A stretch of 64,000 nucleotides of DNA from positions 71,747,468-71,811,467 of the forward strand of contig NC_088796.1 in NCBI RefSeq assembly GCF_011386835.1, read 5' to 3'. The position numbers were made by a program, and so were the translations under genes. A model generated the notes under the pieces. That model saw only the letters and a program-made list of their open reading frames with translations. It did no database searches and was not told the origin of the DNA. The stretch comes from Chrysemys picta bellii (lineage: Eukaryota > Chordata > Testudines > Emydidae). Within the stretch, counting starts at the first letter, position 1. Every line of letters begins with the position of its first letter. This document shows positions 1 to 13,300 of this stretch, in pieces.

Positions 1-953
1 GCTTTACCTGGGAGACTAGCTTTCCTTCCCCTCAGCCAAGCAGCTCCTAGGAATGTGTGAACTGGGCAAAATCCTGGGTCAGCAGCACATAGTGTGTCCT
101 TTTTTAAAAAGGAAGAGCATGGAAGGGATGAAAGCAGTGAAAAGCATCCTGGGAAGAGGGAGACACCTCAGGTGAGGAGAGGAGGGAGCAGGACTGGAGA
201 AACTAGCATCCCCTAGGCAAATCTTGCATTTCACGGGCATGTACTGGCCCACTATCAGGCACAGCAAAGCTCAACATGGAGTGTTGCTAGTCCAGCCCCT
301 ATGTGCATCTTTCCCACAACATTCAAGGCAACAGAATGGGATATTCTGGGGGAGCTTAACTACTTTAAAAGCTTTCTTTTTCTTCCAGACACTTAATTAG
401 CCCAAGAGACTGAATGTCTAAATAGTTCATTGACACACTGCTTTGCTTTCTGCTGGCTGTACACATGCCAGCAAGCAAATTTCACAACTATGTGAAAGAA
501 AAACAGAATCTTGTTAGCTACAAACAGTATGAATGATTATAAAGAATTTTTAAAAATTATGTTACTTTTTAGAGAAAATTATCCTTCTGAGGACTCTTTC
601 CATACTCAGGCAAAAATGCTAAAAAAATAAATCAGTCACCATAGTTGGAGATCGATAGGATTCAAACACATTGTGAACTACTGAAATTAATAAGTTTATT
701 TAGAGGGAGGTAAGGTTCCTGGAAGAGAGAGCAGGCTTCCAGGGATATATTTGTTACATGTCTTCAAAATGTCATGACATTAATAATCTAGGCCTGATGT
801 AATAAATTATCATTTTACTCTGAAATGAAACTAGAAGGTCATCCATGGTGGTTTCATGGATTTTCTCTTAATGTTTCTCCCTCACCCCCACTCCTAAGAT
901 AGCCAATAGCAGATGTGTGTCTTCTAAACCCTACTCCCTCACAGAGTTTGGCA
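1..953. other. Intergenic, no recognised feature
   Basis: Downstream of TRIM36. AT-rich single-copy-like sequence with no coding exon, RNA gene or clear repeat that I can identify. Confidence 0.4.
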
Positions 954-1365
954 CCTACCTCTAGTGGTGCAAGTAAGCTGGTACGGTCAGGTATGCTGTA
1001 CCATTAAGACATTTATTGCTGGTACACTGTACTGGAAAGACACATTCAATATATGCTGAATACCACAGGGCTCTCCAGGGAACCGCAGCAGCAAAAGGAG
1101 CAGAATGTGAGACCGCCAGCGGTCCCCTGCCAGCAGCGCCCCCAGAGCAGCTGTACCACCCCCAGCCTCGCCCCCAACCCTGCCACAGAGCTGCATCTCC
1201 TGTCTGGGGTCTGTACAGCCACGCTGGAGGAGAGGGCTGGGAGCAGGGTGGGGAGGAGTCATATGGGGGGTCATGTGCCCCTTTAGCTGGTGACCCCCTT
1301 TGTGTCCCTCCCATGAGTCACCATACCGGTAGCAGTTAAAATCTACTTGCACCACTGCCTACCTC
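954..1365. mobile_element. Non-autonomous hAT-type element with 8-bp target duplication
   Basis: The element is 962-1357 with inverted ends AGTGGTGCAAGTA (left) and CAGTGGTGCAAGTA (reverse complement of the right). It is flanked by perfect CCTACCTC copies at 954-961 and 1358-1365. The interior is GC-rich with no transposase. Open frames inside are incidental. Confidence 0.75.
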
Positions 1366-3117
1366 CAGGCTGCAGTGAAGTGCCTGTCTCTGCTAGCAAC
1401 AAGCGCAAACCCTCACCTGAACAAGAGACATTTGGCATCCAAGCTGTTTCTTGTGAGAACGGCTTAGTGTTAGTGCTTAACTCCACCCAAAAAAAAAAAA
1501 AAAAAGCCAGAGTGAAGGCCCTATACACTGCTAATGGTGATTCTGGGGTGGGTGGGACTCTCTTGGGTTTTTCAACAGGATTGTTTCATCCTGATATAGA
1601 ATGGGGAAACTTCTGAAATAAAAAAAAATGTTATGAGATGGAAGACTGTTTCCCACCCCTGTGTGCGTGTTCTGGCTAGAGCACTGCTGGGCTTTGGTGG
1701 TCATTGTGTGTGCGCATGCACACATGTTCTGACTGGAGCACAGGTGAATTATGTGGGTGGGGGAGGAGTAAAGTGGCAGGGGGGACTCACATGGGAGGAG
1801 TAGAGAAGGCTTGGGTGGAAGAGAAGGAGCTTGCTTCAGTTCCACTATATCCTTGGTCCAAGGTTTCAGGTTGCCAGTTCCCTCTAGGCCAGAGAGCCCT
1901 GGCCTCTCTGGAATCTTCCCCACAGCATGATGCCTAGACTCACTTCTCTTTCCTCTTGGTTAAAGGATTCCACAGCCTTCCTTCCTGGGGCTGTGCTATG
2001 ACTCTGACAGGCTTCCCCAGCCCTCCAACCTCTGCTCTGGTTCTAGTTCCCATCCCAGAGAGCCTCTGTCCTGACTCTATACTCCCCTATAATTCTCCTC
2101 TCTGGGCAGTCACCTAACAGCTGGGTTTTATTGTTTAAAGGCAGTACCTACCTGATTAAACAATTCCCCAAGCTAGGCCTCAGCCCTGCTGTCCCTTAAA
2201 AGGGGACAAATGACCATGTTAGGAGTTTACCACCACCACCACCACCAAGCTCAGGTACCACAACCTAGTCTGTGTAATTTCTTGTCTTAACCAACAAAGG
2301 AAATAGAGGAGAGGTGGAAAGCAAATCCTCAGATAGGGCTTATAATTGAGAAGCTGTAGTATTGCCTCATTCTAAGTGGAATGTAACATGATGTAATGGT
2401 GTTGAACAAAACCAAATGTGGATTGGCCTTTGTATATGCCTTATGCAGACATCTCCCATTAACACTGAATAGTGTGCATATGAAGAGGGACTATACTATG
2501 GAAAAGGATATATTACAAGTAACTTGATTCATCATGCCACTAAAGAACATCTACACGTGCATCCGATTCAGTAATACGCAAAGTCCTAAATAAGGATGTT
2601 ATCCCTTTGCCACCGGTTTTCAAAGCACGTAATGTATTAGTACTAATGGAGGGCTCTTGGAACAAGTGCCAGCATGAATGAACTGACTCAGGCGTATGCT
2701 CTACTTTATCAGCCCAGCAATTTCTTAGTGAGAAAAGGATGGAACAGCAGCACTTCACGCTCCGTAATTCACTGCTTAGTTTGGTTACTTGGATAAATAG
2801 ATCTAGACACAGTAAGAGCTCATGCTTATTTCTTGAGCTGGTCTTGCACATGAAAAACTGTATTTAGAAAGCACTTATGACTCCTATTTATTTTTAATAG
2901 TAGGAATCTCTTTCACTTCATCACTTTTTTGTAGAGTAAAATGACTAAGATTTAGTTTTGCTCTCTTATAGCCCTTTTAAATGGCCTCATTGCTCACTGG
3001 GAGACTGACATCTTCTTAAATCAAGTGATGCAATCAAATAGGGACCATATAGTTTCCTATCTAGTGCAGAGGCAGAGAAAAAGCATTGGTTTTAAACTGG
3101 AGTAGGAAGAGATATTG
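1366..3117. other. Intergenic, only simple repeats seen
   Basis: Contains an A-run at about 1489-1505 and a CAC trinucleotide run at 2230-2247. The open frame at 2540-2851 (minus, 103 codons) shows no recognisable domain. Nothing else is supported. Confidence 0.4.
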
Positions 3118-3356
3118 CATTAGGGCAGGGGTTCTCAAACTGGGGGGGGGGCACGTCGAGAGCCCTCCGGGGATCATGAGGGGGTTTGCGAGTTATCGGC
3201 TTCCAACCCAAACCCTGCTTTGCTACCAGCATTTATAATAGTGTTAAATATATAAAAAAAAAAGTGGTTTTAATTTATAATGGGGTGGTTATACGCAGAG
3301 GCTTGCTCTGAGAAAGGGGTCACCAGTACAAAAGTTTGAGACTCACTGCATTAGGG
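3118..3356. mobile_element. Non-autonomous hAT element inserted at the edge of a MITE
   Basis: The element is 3126-3348, beginning CAGGGGTTCTCAAACT and ending AGTTTGAGACTCACTG. Perfect 8-bp duplications CATTAGGG lie at 3118-3125 and 3349-3356. The target overlaps the TTA duplication and first GGG of the neighbouring MITE at 3354. No coding capacity. Confidence 0.85.
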
Positions 3357-3631
3357 CTTGTCTACACTGGCAATTTTAAAGCACTGCCGCGGCAGCGCTT
3401 TAATGTGGCTTGTGCTGTGCCGCCACTACACTGGGAGAGAGCTCTCCCAGCGTTCTTAAAAAAAAAAAACAAAAAAAAAACACCCACCCCCACAAGGGGC
3501 ACGGCTCCCAGTGCTGGTGCACTGTCCATACTGTCACGTTACAGCCCTGAAACTTGCAGCACTCGGGGTGTTTTTCCACACCCTTGAGCGAGAAAGTTGC
3601 AGTGCTGTAAAGTGCCAGTGTAGACAAGCCC
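3354..3631. mobile_element. Harbinger-type MITE with perfect ends and TTA duplication
   Basis: Ends GGGCTTGTCTACACTGGCA and its exact inverse at 3613-3631, flanked by TTA at 3351-3353 and 3632-3634. The 3-bp TTA duplication and GTCTACACT motif are as expected for PIF/Harbinger. 278 bp, non-coding, with internal A-runs and a GC-rich centre. Confidence 0.85.
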
Positions 3632-3634
3632 TTA

Positions 3635-4708
3635 GAATCCTTAAGACAGAAGTGTGAGAATCTATCTAGCAGAGTAGAAGAGGGAGGGAGAAAGGGGTTA
3701 AGAATTCAATAAAAGGACAGTCTGTCAAACTAGACAGGCCAGCGAAAACAAACGAATCCCTTCATCCTCAGTTGGATTTGCCTAGTGCGATGTTTATGGT
3801 TGGTAATAAAAAGACAAAAAAAGCCTTATTGCAGTGCCAAGGAGCTAGAAATATTCCTCAGGCCATGCCAAAGCCACTTCTCTCAATTTGTACTGAAGTC
3901 TCACATTGAGTTTTCTCATACAGATATACATTTATAGTAATGTTTTCCTAAATCTTAAAAATCCAGCTCCAGTCAGAGACCATAAAGTCTTTAACTATGC
4001 CCCTCAAATTATGCACTTCCAGGAAGTACCAGCAAACTACCTCAACTCAAGTGACACTCAGAGAATGCTTACTTGTAGTCTGACAGTTGCTCTCCCCTCA
4101 CCCCCAACATTTATTTTAAATATCATTTCTCATGTTAAAGGTACATCACTCAAGGCACTTTACACAAAAAGTTACAATGTATTAGTGCAGTCACTATAAA
4201 AACAAGAGCAGCATTTTTGCCTTTAACAGAACAACAGTGTTTTGAGCTTGTGTTGGCTAAATTTGGACTGCCCCCTTACCTCTTTGAAAAGGTATATGGG
4301 ATCATTTATTTGCACAGATGAAAGGCTGGAAAGACAGACTGTTCTTTAGTCTCTGTAGAGAGCAACTCTAATGGCCAAGCAACCCACAAAAGTCAGCACT
4401 GCGTATGAACCCAACTCCTTGGGTGAAACATGAACCAAACCCTTCTGCCTCAGAAGTGAGAATCCAGCTGAGCCATATTGACATTTATTTGTTTACAGTT
4501 CACTAATTTGTTATATAGTAAACTTAACCATAGCTCTCAGTGTGCAAAAAAAAAAAAAAAGACAGATGCAGAAAACCCACTGCCACAAAATAGGAGAAAC
4601 TTGGGAGTTCTGAAAGCAACAAATTCCATGTTTAAGAAGTCTCATATAACTTCATTTTCATGGTGCAACATAGGTGAAGTCAATAATTATCAGAAACTGT
4701 TAAATCAC
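3635..4708. other. Intergenic, no recognised feature
   Basis: AT-rich; an A-run occurs at about 4545-4560. No gene or repeat identified. Confidence 0.4.
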
Positions 4709-5441
4709 TAGGGTTACCATATTTAAAAAAAATAAAAAAAGAGGACGCTCCACGGAGCCCTGGCCCCACCCCTTTCCCACCCCAGCCCCGCCCCAACTCT
4801 GCCCCCTCCCCTGAGCGCCCCCCATTCCCCCTCCTCCCTCCCAGCCATGCAAAAAGGGCTGCCCGAGCTCTACCGGCTTCATGATTTGCCAGGCAGCCCC
4901 CAGACCCTGCGCCCCTGGCCGGCGCTTCCCCAGCGCAGCTGGAGCCCGGGAGGGGAAGCGCCCAGCTGGGGGCGCAGGGTCTGGAGGCTGCCCGGCAAAC
5001 CATGAAGCTGGTAGCGCTCGGGCTTCGGGCAGCCCCCATGCCTCCAGACCCTGCACTCCCGGAGCCCGGCAGGGGAAGTGCCCAGCCAGCGGCTCAGGGT
5101 CCGGAGGCATGGGGGCTGCCCGAAGCCGGTAGCGCTCGGGCAGCTCGGCTCTTTTCAAAACAGAGCCGAAGAGTCAGGGGAGGCGCACAGCAGCTGGAGC
5201 CAGGGAGGGGAAGTGCCCGGCCGGGGGCGCAGGGTCCGGAAGCATGGGGGCTGCCCGAAGCCGGTAGCGCTTGGGCAGCTTGGCTTTAAACAGAGCAGAA
5301 GAGTCAAGGTAGGGAGCACAGCAGCCGCGGGAGGGGAAGGGCCCGGCCGGCGGTATTTTTCCCGGCAATTCCCCCCAGACGGGGGTTTGATTACCAAAAA
5401 GCCGGACATGTCCAGGAAAAACCAAACATATGGTAACCCTA
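4709..5441. mobile_element. hAT-like element with TAGGGTTACCATA ends and internal minisatellite
   Basis: Inverted ends TAGGGTTACCATAT and TAGGGTTACCATATG. The interior is very GC-rich and carries three imperfect tandem units of about 100-130 bp at about 4940-5290, each containing GGGGGCTGCCCGAAGCCGGT or a variant. No convincing target duplication. No transposase; the open frames here are repeats of the same GC-rich unit. Confidence 0.65.
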
Positions 5442-6947
5442 ATTTATTAGTCACGGTCTAATAAATAAGTTCTGGCATAGGTGGCAAATCTCAAATAAAA
5501 CATTAAACTTTACCTTGCATTCATTTAGGTTTATGATCCAGAATGATTAATACCCTCAATCTTGGATTAAAAAAAAGAAAGAAAGAAAATACTGTGATGT
5601 TCAGGTTCCGTTTAAGTATTTACTTAAATACTATATACTTAGTAAATGTGTGAAGTACATTTACTATTTACATCCATCAAGACAGACAATCACAACCAAA
5701 CATGAACAGTAAGTTATTAAATATCTTGTATTTCAGGAATATTTTCAATTTTAGAGATGCATGTTTCTTATAAGCTACGGTAACAGTGCAGATACTTAAA
5801 CCATTTTTGCACATACTGCTTTCAAACATATATAAACACCACAACATTAGAAAATTTTAATACAACAAGGAAATGTCTGAGCTAAACAGACACATTAAGG
5901 CAAAAAAAGAATGTCTCAAATGTAATCAGTGCCTTTTTCTAACACATTCTTACTAAAAACAATCCTTTATTAAAGACAAAGTTAACTTACAAAACATGTA
6001 TTAACAAAGACCTGAATTTTTTAATTAAAAAGTTGTTTATGTATTTTATCATTTGTGTCAGTTCATTATTTGTTTTTGCCCAGCAAAAGACCAGGAACCA
6101 TTATTATAGATTATACATACCGATAACTGAGTTTCATAGACATTGAAGACCAATGTTTCAAGACAAATTGCACTTTTTTAAATATACTTTATACAGTCCA
6201 TACTAAAAACCTGGGATAGTAAAGATATTTAAGAACCTCATTATTAACCACTTGTACAGTTATTCACCAGTTTCTGGAAGTCATAATTTTAGTTTATAGT
6301 CAATCTAACTGTATATCAGATACAATAATTGCCGCCCCCACACACACACACACACCCCAAATATAACCTATTCAGTGCAGTTTTGATTTCCTACTGCTTT
6401 GCATTTTCCATTGGTGCAAACATTATTTAGCACAGAAAAATCCATCTCACTGGTGCTCATGAGTCAGTTACAAAAATGCCTGACCACTCAAATGCATTCA
6501 GACAAACGCCTTTTAAAATAAAAGGACACACAAAAGATAATCACAATAAATGCACTATTATGTGGGCCCTGACTCCATTAAAAAACAAAAACAAAAGTGA
6601 AACCAGCAGAGCCAGCTAAGTAAGGATATAAATTATATAACAAACAGGTTTCCAGCTCATGAAAGACAATTAGGTTGCTAATCAAACTCTGAAGAGCAAG
6701 TTTCACCACACAATCAAAGAAAGGCAGGAGAGCGACTGGAAGAATGTCCTCATGGGCACTATAAGTTGGTTAAAAGGTTGAAGAGGTTGGACAACAATTT
6801 TTGTTTCTATGATTAAAAAATGACCCAAAAGCATGAGTGCAGCAAAAGCACTTAGGAGATATGATGTAATTAATCAAGACTTAATGCTAAGGCAGATCCT
6901 TCTGCTCACATTTTTCATCTCAAAAACAGTACCAGTAGATATTTGCA
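5442..6947 (-). other. TRIM36: Probable TRIM36 3' untranslated region
   Basis: AT-rich, non-repetitive sequence directly after the TRIM36 stop codon, with no coding signal. Minus-strand AATAAA candidates lie at 5971-5966 and 5448-5443; the second abuts the edge of the hAT-like element at 4709-5441. A short CA run lies at 6337-6355. The true cleavage site cannot be decided from sequence. Confidence 0.55.
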
Positions 6948-7302
6948 CTACATATCATCTTGGTATTCCAAATACTTTGCTGTGATGGCTTCCTCAAGAT
7001 GAATTCCTGCACTCCCCATTAATGCAAATGCTGGATACATTGTACCAGAGCAGTCTACCTGGCGCTCATAGAGGCATTTCATGTGGTCTGCATCATAGAA
7101 TCCAACTTTGCCTCTGTCACAGTCAAGGCAGATTCCTATACAAGATGGCATTGGAAGAATTCTATTTGCAGAATCTTTGGGAGCAGTAGGTGCCTTGGGA
7201 ATAAAGAATTTATTCATGCCTAAAGTAATCAATGTGAAAGGCTGTGATGAGTCAAAGCAGGTATCTTCACTCCCACTGTCGTGACCGCTGTCTTGTTCAT
7301 AT
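6948..7302 (-). CDS. TRIM36: TRIM36 coding exon 10 (end of B30.2/SPRY, stop)
   Basis: The acceptor is TTGATTCTAG before ATATGAAC. It encodes residues 614-731: [58 protein letters not shown] and the terminal [10 protein letters not shown], then a stop codon at 6950-6948. The open frame extends upstream of the acceptor to 7337, but the splice site and homology exclude that part. Confidence 0.96.
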
Positions 7303-10300
7303 CTAGAATCAAAGAGTACAATTTTCTCAACGAACAAATCATAGTCAGAAGGCTTTACGTTATTTTAAACTGAAGTATTTTATGAACAGATAACACTATA
7401 TTTAACTTCTGGCTCTGCAACAGATGCTCAAAATGGATGTTCAATCTCAAACTGTTTTATGAGCATTGGAAGGAAAAACATTTGAATTTGGACTTCCTCA
7501 CATGGTGTACACTGCTCAGCATTCAAACCAAACAATTCTGCTAATCCTTCACTGACTCAAAGATTGGTTAGGGGTTTTCTGATTTTTGGCTTTTATAAAA
7601 GATTGATGCAGCTAGTCCCATCAGGCTGACGGGTTCTTGCCAGAGTTGACAACTCAGACGTGGTGCATCTCATTGACATTAGGAATTCTATTTTGAAGAG
7701 TTCTACATAGATCTCATCAGTATAGTATCTGACCTCACCTGAATGTTAGTGAATTTAGTTTCACAAGAACTTTGTGACGTAAAATAGAACTATCCTTATG
7801 TCGCAGAGAAAGAAACTGGCACCAGCGTCATGAATTGACCAAGGTTGCACCCAATCTGTTGCAGAGCCGGAAGTTAAATCCAGAGCTCCTGATTCCCAAT
7901 CCTTTTCTTGACCACCAGACCATTTGGAAATCTGTCCAAGTGGCAAGGTTCCAAGATTTATTGCACAAACCTCTTGCCGTGCTCTGGTTCATACAGCATT
8001 ATCTGTGACGTTTTGGTCCCTCCAGGAATCAGAATACCCTGAATGTATAACCTCTTCACATGGATTCTCCATCTCACGGTAGATGCATCCATGATTATTA
8101 CAGTTGTGACTGAATATATTTGGAAGTCCTTCATTTGTACTTTGCCCCTTGACTGCTACCAAGCCAGCAAATCTTACTCCAGTGCAGTGCTATGCCTGCA
8201 ACCAGTGAGACTCTGAGGTCCACTAAAGTAGACTATTACAGAAACATGTCTCAGGTATTATTACAGTGTCCATTCCAAGACCTAACAGGCCCACTGAACT
8301 CTGGGAAAGCCTTCTTACCACAGCCTATGATATCCTGGACACTTGCAATGGCTGAAAAGTCATGGAAAGCTATGTAAAGAAAGACACCAATATACTTCAA
8401 TTGTCTCCAGGGGACAAACTAGGGTTTTGGATAATTTAGACATCAATAGTAATTGCTAGCTTCTCAGGAAGTCAACCAACTGCTGAAAACGTACAGTAAT
8501 TTTTCTTTAGATCAGAGGTTCCCTGGACTGCTTCCCATCTCTTCTTTCACCCCTCCACCTTCCCCCACATGATTGCTGAAGCTAACCAACTGGAACCAAT
8601 TAGAGGTAATTACGGTCAACTCTTAATTCTACCAAATGGAAAGCTGTCCCTTTAAATTTATTTTAAAAGATTCACTCTTAAAAAAAAAAAGTTATACAAA
8701 GATCTACCACATTTACCTTGGGCTGGTTACATCACGGGGATTATGGAGCCATTCTTGTAGTTTAGTGTTAGATGCAACTCCCACTTTCACCAAGTATGAA
8801 TAAGATTCCACATGAAAAGCCCAAAAGTGCTTCCCTTTTGTGATTCCAGTGTCTCCAATGATGTAGTCCAGAGTTGTGTAACACCCCACTTGGATACGTT
8901 CAGCCCCTAGCAGCAAAGGAAATCCAGCCCTACTTTCCACAGAGGTTCTCCTTGGATTCAGCATGAGACGTTCACTGTTGAAGCCACATTTATCATCAAA
9001 AAGAAAACTAAAGACTAAAAAACAAAAACAAAAATTCACACTAGGTCAATATTTTACCATGGAGTTTTTTGTACTTATCTTACATTTTTTTAAGATGCGC
9101 TAACATAAGAGATAAACTACTGGTAGTGCGATACAAGACAGTGTAAAACTCTTACAGCTGATTGCCAACTAGTCAACCTTAATTCATGAAAAAATGCATG
9201 CTTATTTATTCATTCACACACACGTGGGCCATAAGGATCACAGCAGGTTGCAAATTTAAAATTTACTTGAAAATGGGCATAGGTTAAAGAGAAACTGTAG
9301 GCATTGTATATTATTCCGTTATGGAGTAACTTATACTTGGTATACCTGGAGCTGCAGGTGTGTGTAAAATAACTTCCCTGCTCCAGGGGCTACAGATAGA
9401 TCCTTTATATCCTCGGACTCTAAAGGCATAGCTGCTGTTATTTTCAAGGTCAGAGATTACTTTACTCTTGCTGCAGGCTTCAATCTCTTGCCATGTTGCA
9501 TTCTCCTCTTCTCTATTAAGTTTACGGTATTCAAGGATATAGGTATCAGCTGAATCTTCCTTCACTATATGTTCCCAACAGATCAAAGCTTTATTATACA
9601 TTCTGCTCTTCTCCTCATTGATCTCTGGTACATCTAGACCTGGAATAGCCATAAGATACAAGAAAAAACAAAACAAAACATATTTTTGTATGTAAGCAGC
9701 TACTAGTATTAGTTTTAGAACTACATACCATTGGTGTACAAATGGCTTATGAAGTAATGGAAAGTTCTTCCTCCCATGATGAAAGACATAGAATCAGAGA
9801 TTATTAGGGTTGGAAGGGACCTCAGGAGGTCATCTAGTCCAACCCCCTGCTCAAAGCAGGACCAATCCCCAACTAAAGCCCTAAATGGCCCCCTCAAGGA
9901 TTGAACTCACAACCCTGGGTTTAGCAGGCCAATGCTCATGTTCTCTGTACTCATGTTGAAAGTTTCCAGAATTCCTTATCTATATATTTAAAATGTCAAG
10001 AAACTATAGAAAGTTTAAAAAAGAAATCTATGTATGTTGTGCGAGGCACAAAAACTTCTAGTTAGATCAAGTATTATTGCCAATCTAAAAGATACTTCTA
10101 ACCATCAAAGAACAATCCTGATATAAGAGTATTAGCAAATAGCTACTGAAATAGTTTTTGGTGCCAATACCTCTAAACACAAATGTCAATTATTGTGGTT
10201 ACTTATAAAGTTGTTCTGTGTTCCAGGTTACATTAGGTTTCTATTGTATCTCATTTTTACCCATGCACACACACTAATAGTATTTTTCCATTTTCGGAGT

Positions 10301-13300
10301 TATGATGATACTGCGTGTTAAGATGGAGAGAGTTCCACTCATGCTCTCAGGCCTAGTCTAGGCTTAAAAATTAGACCCAAGCTACGTCAGTCAAGACTGA
10401 AAAATTTTGCACCCAGGGCATCATAGTTAAGGCTAAGATTTTGTTGCAGTTTTTTTTAGTAAAAGTCACGGACAGGTCACGGGCAATAAAAAAAATTCAT
10501 GGAGCCCATGACCCTGTCCCTGACCTTACTAAAAGTAACTGGGGTCAGGGCTAAGGGGGGAGGAATGGAATCGGGGTGAGGTGGGAACCAACAGGCGGGC
10601 ACAGCCCCGGCCCCAGTGGCCACAGCGGATGATGAACAGCCCCCTGCTCCAAATCTGGCCGCAGCTGTGGGACAGGAGTGCATGGCCCCAGCTCCAGCTC
10701 CCGCCAAGCTCCGGAGGCAGCCCTGGGGAGACATGAGGAGGATACACAGCCCCCATGGCAGCTGCCAGACAGAGACGCGGGGCTGGGACGCAGCACGGGG
10801 GGCACATAGTCCCCACTCTGGAGCTGGCCGTAGTTGTGGGACGGCGTGCACGGCTGCACCTGCAGCCCCTGCCAAGCCCTGGGTGTGAGGGGGCACATGG
10901 CCCTGGGACACCACGAGAAGGGTGCATGGCCCACAATGAGGTCCCTGCCACGGGGCTGGGTCACATGGCCCTGGCTGCAGCATGCTCCCCACTGCAGCCC
11001 CTGGTGGAAGCCACGGGACTGGGATGCTGTGGGGGGGCGGTGGCGCAGCGCAGCCACAGGGACCACACAGTTCCTGCTACAGAGCTGCCTGCAGCCCCTA
11101 AACAAGGGCTCACAGCCTGGCTGCAGCTCCCCACTGCCCCCCTAAGCTGCAGAGCAGGGGCTGCAGGGTACTGGTTCCAGCCATCCAGCCCCAGTTGCAG
11201 GGTTGGGGCGCACAGTCCTGCCTCCAGTTCTGGCTTCAGCTGCTGACAGCTGAAGTGGAAGAAATCACGGAATCCATGACTAAACCATAACCTTAATCGC
11301 AGTAAGGAGGGCCTAAATTCCTGGTGTAGACGCAGCTAGGTCAATAGGAGGATTCTTCCGTGACATAGGAACTTCTCGAAGGCATTATATTAACTACATT
11401 GATGCAAAAAAACAACCTTCCGTTGATCTAGGAAGCATCTACACTATAGTGACACAGCTGCAGCACCACAGGTGTGTGCTATAGCACAGTCATACCCTTA
11501 GTAAACATGGAGCTACGAGACTGAGAAGCTTGAAGTTTCAGAACATATTGTTGGGAGTGTAGAAATCTGTCTCCATAAAAAGCTTTTTCCTGATGGAAAG
11601 CAGCTTTTGGGAGGCGCATCAGGGATCTCTGCAGCCATGGTCTGAAGAGCTTGGGAATCCTACCTAAACCTAGCCTCCCATCAGAGCTAGCACCACCACC
11701 TGGGCCACAACTCAGGAAAGAGGTAATAGAAACAACCACCTTTATTGAACTTACCACTGGAGTAAAAGGACAAATCTCCAAGAACCTCTTCTTGCTTTGT
11801 TATATCAACCACATAATCTTCAAAAGAAGTTTGAGCTGCTGGCCTGAAACTCTTCAGAGATTCAGTAGCTTTTTGAATTCTGAAAGGGAAGTGGGGGTGG
11901 GGAGAGAAGATACATAGACAGAGATATAATTTAGCAAAGTAGGGCTACATTCACAAGGGGAACGGGATGAGACTTTGGGTATGTCTACACAACCAAAAAG
12001 GTCCTGTGGCAAGGAGTCTGAGAACTCAGGTCAACGGGTCCATGCTATGGGGCAAAAAAAATAGCAGCGTAGACTTTCCTGCTGAGACTGGAGTTGGGCT
12101 CTGAGACCCTTCCCCCTCACTGGGTTTCAGAGCCTGGATCCCAGACCGAGTAGGAATGCCTACACTGCTATTTTTAGCCCTATGGGCAGGAATCTGAGTC
12201 TGTAGACCCAAGCTCTGGGATTCGCTGCTATGGGTCTTTGGTTTTGCAGTGTAGACGTACCCTTAGGCTCTGAGTACTGCAACACCTAACTTTTAGGCTT
12301 CCTAAAAGGCACCTACAGGAATTCACTACCCCAGACACCCTATACAATGCATGGGAACAGTTAGCTGCCTAAGAAGGGATTCAGAGAAGCCAGCATGCTG
12401 AGCAGACAGCCACCTAAGCTAGCTGACAGCAAATGCTAAGGAGAGAGGTCTAAGCCCTGCCCCTCAAAAGGAAGTTAGATGCCTAACTCCAGGCCAGAAG
12501 AAGCACGCTTACCAGACTGGACCTGGCAAGAAGGAATAGGCAGAGGAACACCTGGACTTAGGTGTAAGCTAGGTGCCAAATTTTTCAGTACTGTCAAGAT
12601 TTAGATGGCTTTGCATATACCCACCAGCATGGTTCAAGGGTTTTGTGAATGCTAGTAGTGCCTAAATGTTGGTCTTAGGCACCTAACTATCCTTTAAAGC
12701 ACCTTTGTCTCCCCTGTGAATCTGACCTATAGTGTATCGAAAACAGCATTAAAATACAAAGCATGAAGTCCTGCTGTCCTGGGCAAAACTCCCACTGACG
12801 TCACTGGAGCCAGGCTTTCACCCAAAAACTTTTAACATTGTACACTGTGACAGAGAAATCTGACAAGGTAACAGATTAAAACTGATATTTCTATTTACAC
12901 ATTTCAGTTTTGTAAACATGCCACCACAAAAATAGCTTAAAGAACAAGATGACTATTCATTGCCCCTAATGGAGATCAGCTTTTAGGATCAAAGAGGTTA
13001 GAGGCAGAAAATACCTATTAGATCATCAAGTCTATCCCTTTGCAAATTCATATATAGTCTCCCTGCCAACAGTAGGATATGTATTCATCCAAGAGTGTTC
13101 CACTTTGTTTGTCATTTTGCAAGGGATGAATTTTTGACTTTTCATCTGCATACAGTGTTTCCTATATTACGATGCAACTTAAGAATTGCCACCTCAATAA
13201 GATTGAACTCATTAAATTAACCTCTACACAATGAGCATCAGCTACATCCAAAATTTTATTTAACAAACAGCAATATCTTAATACACGTGAAAGATATGAT

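Noticed and set aside
10477..11246. Open frames of 100-184 codons on both strands
   Set aside because: Inside a GC-rich repeat insertion; no recognisable domain.
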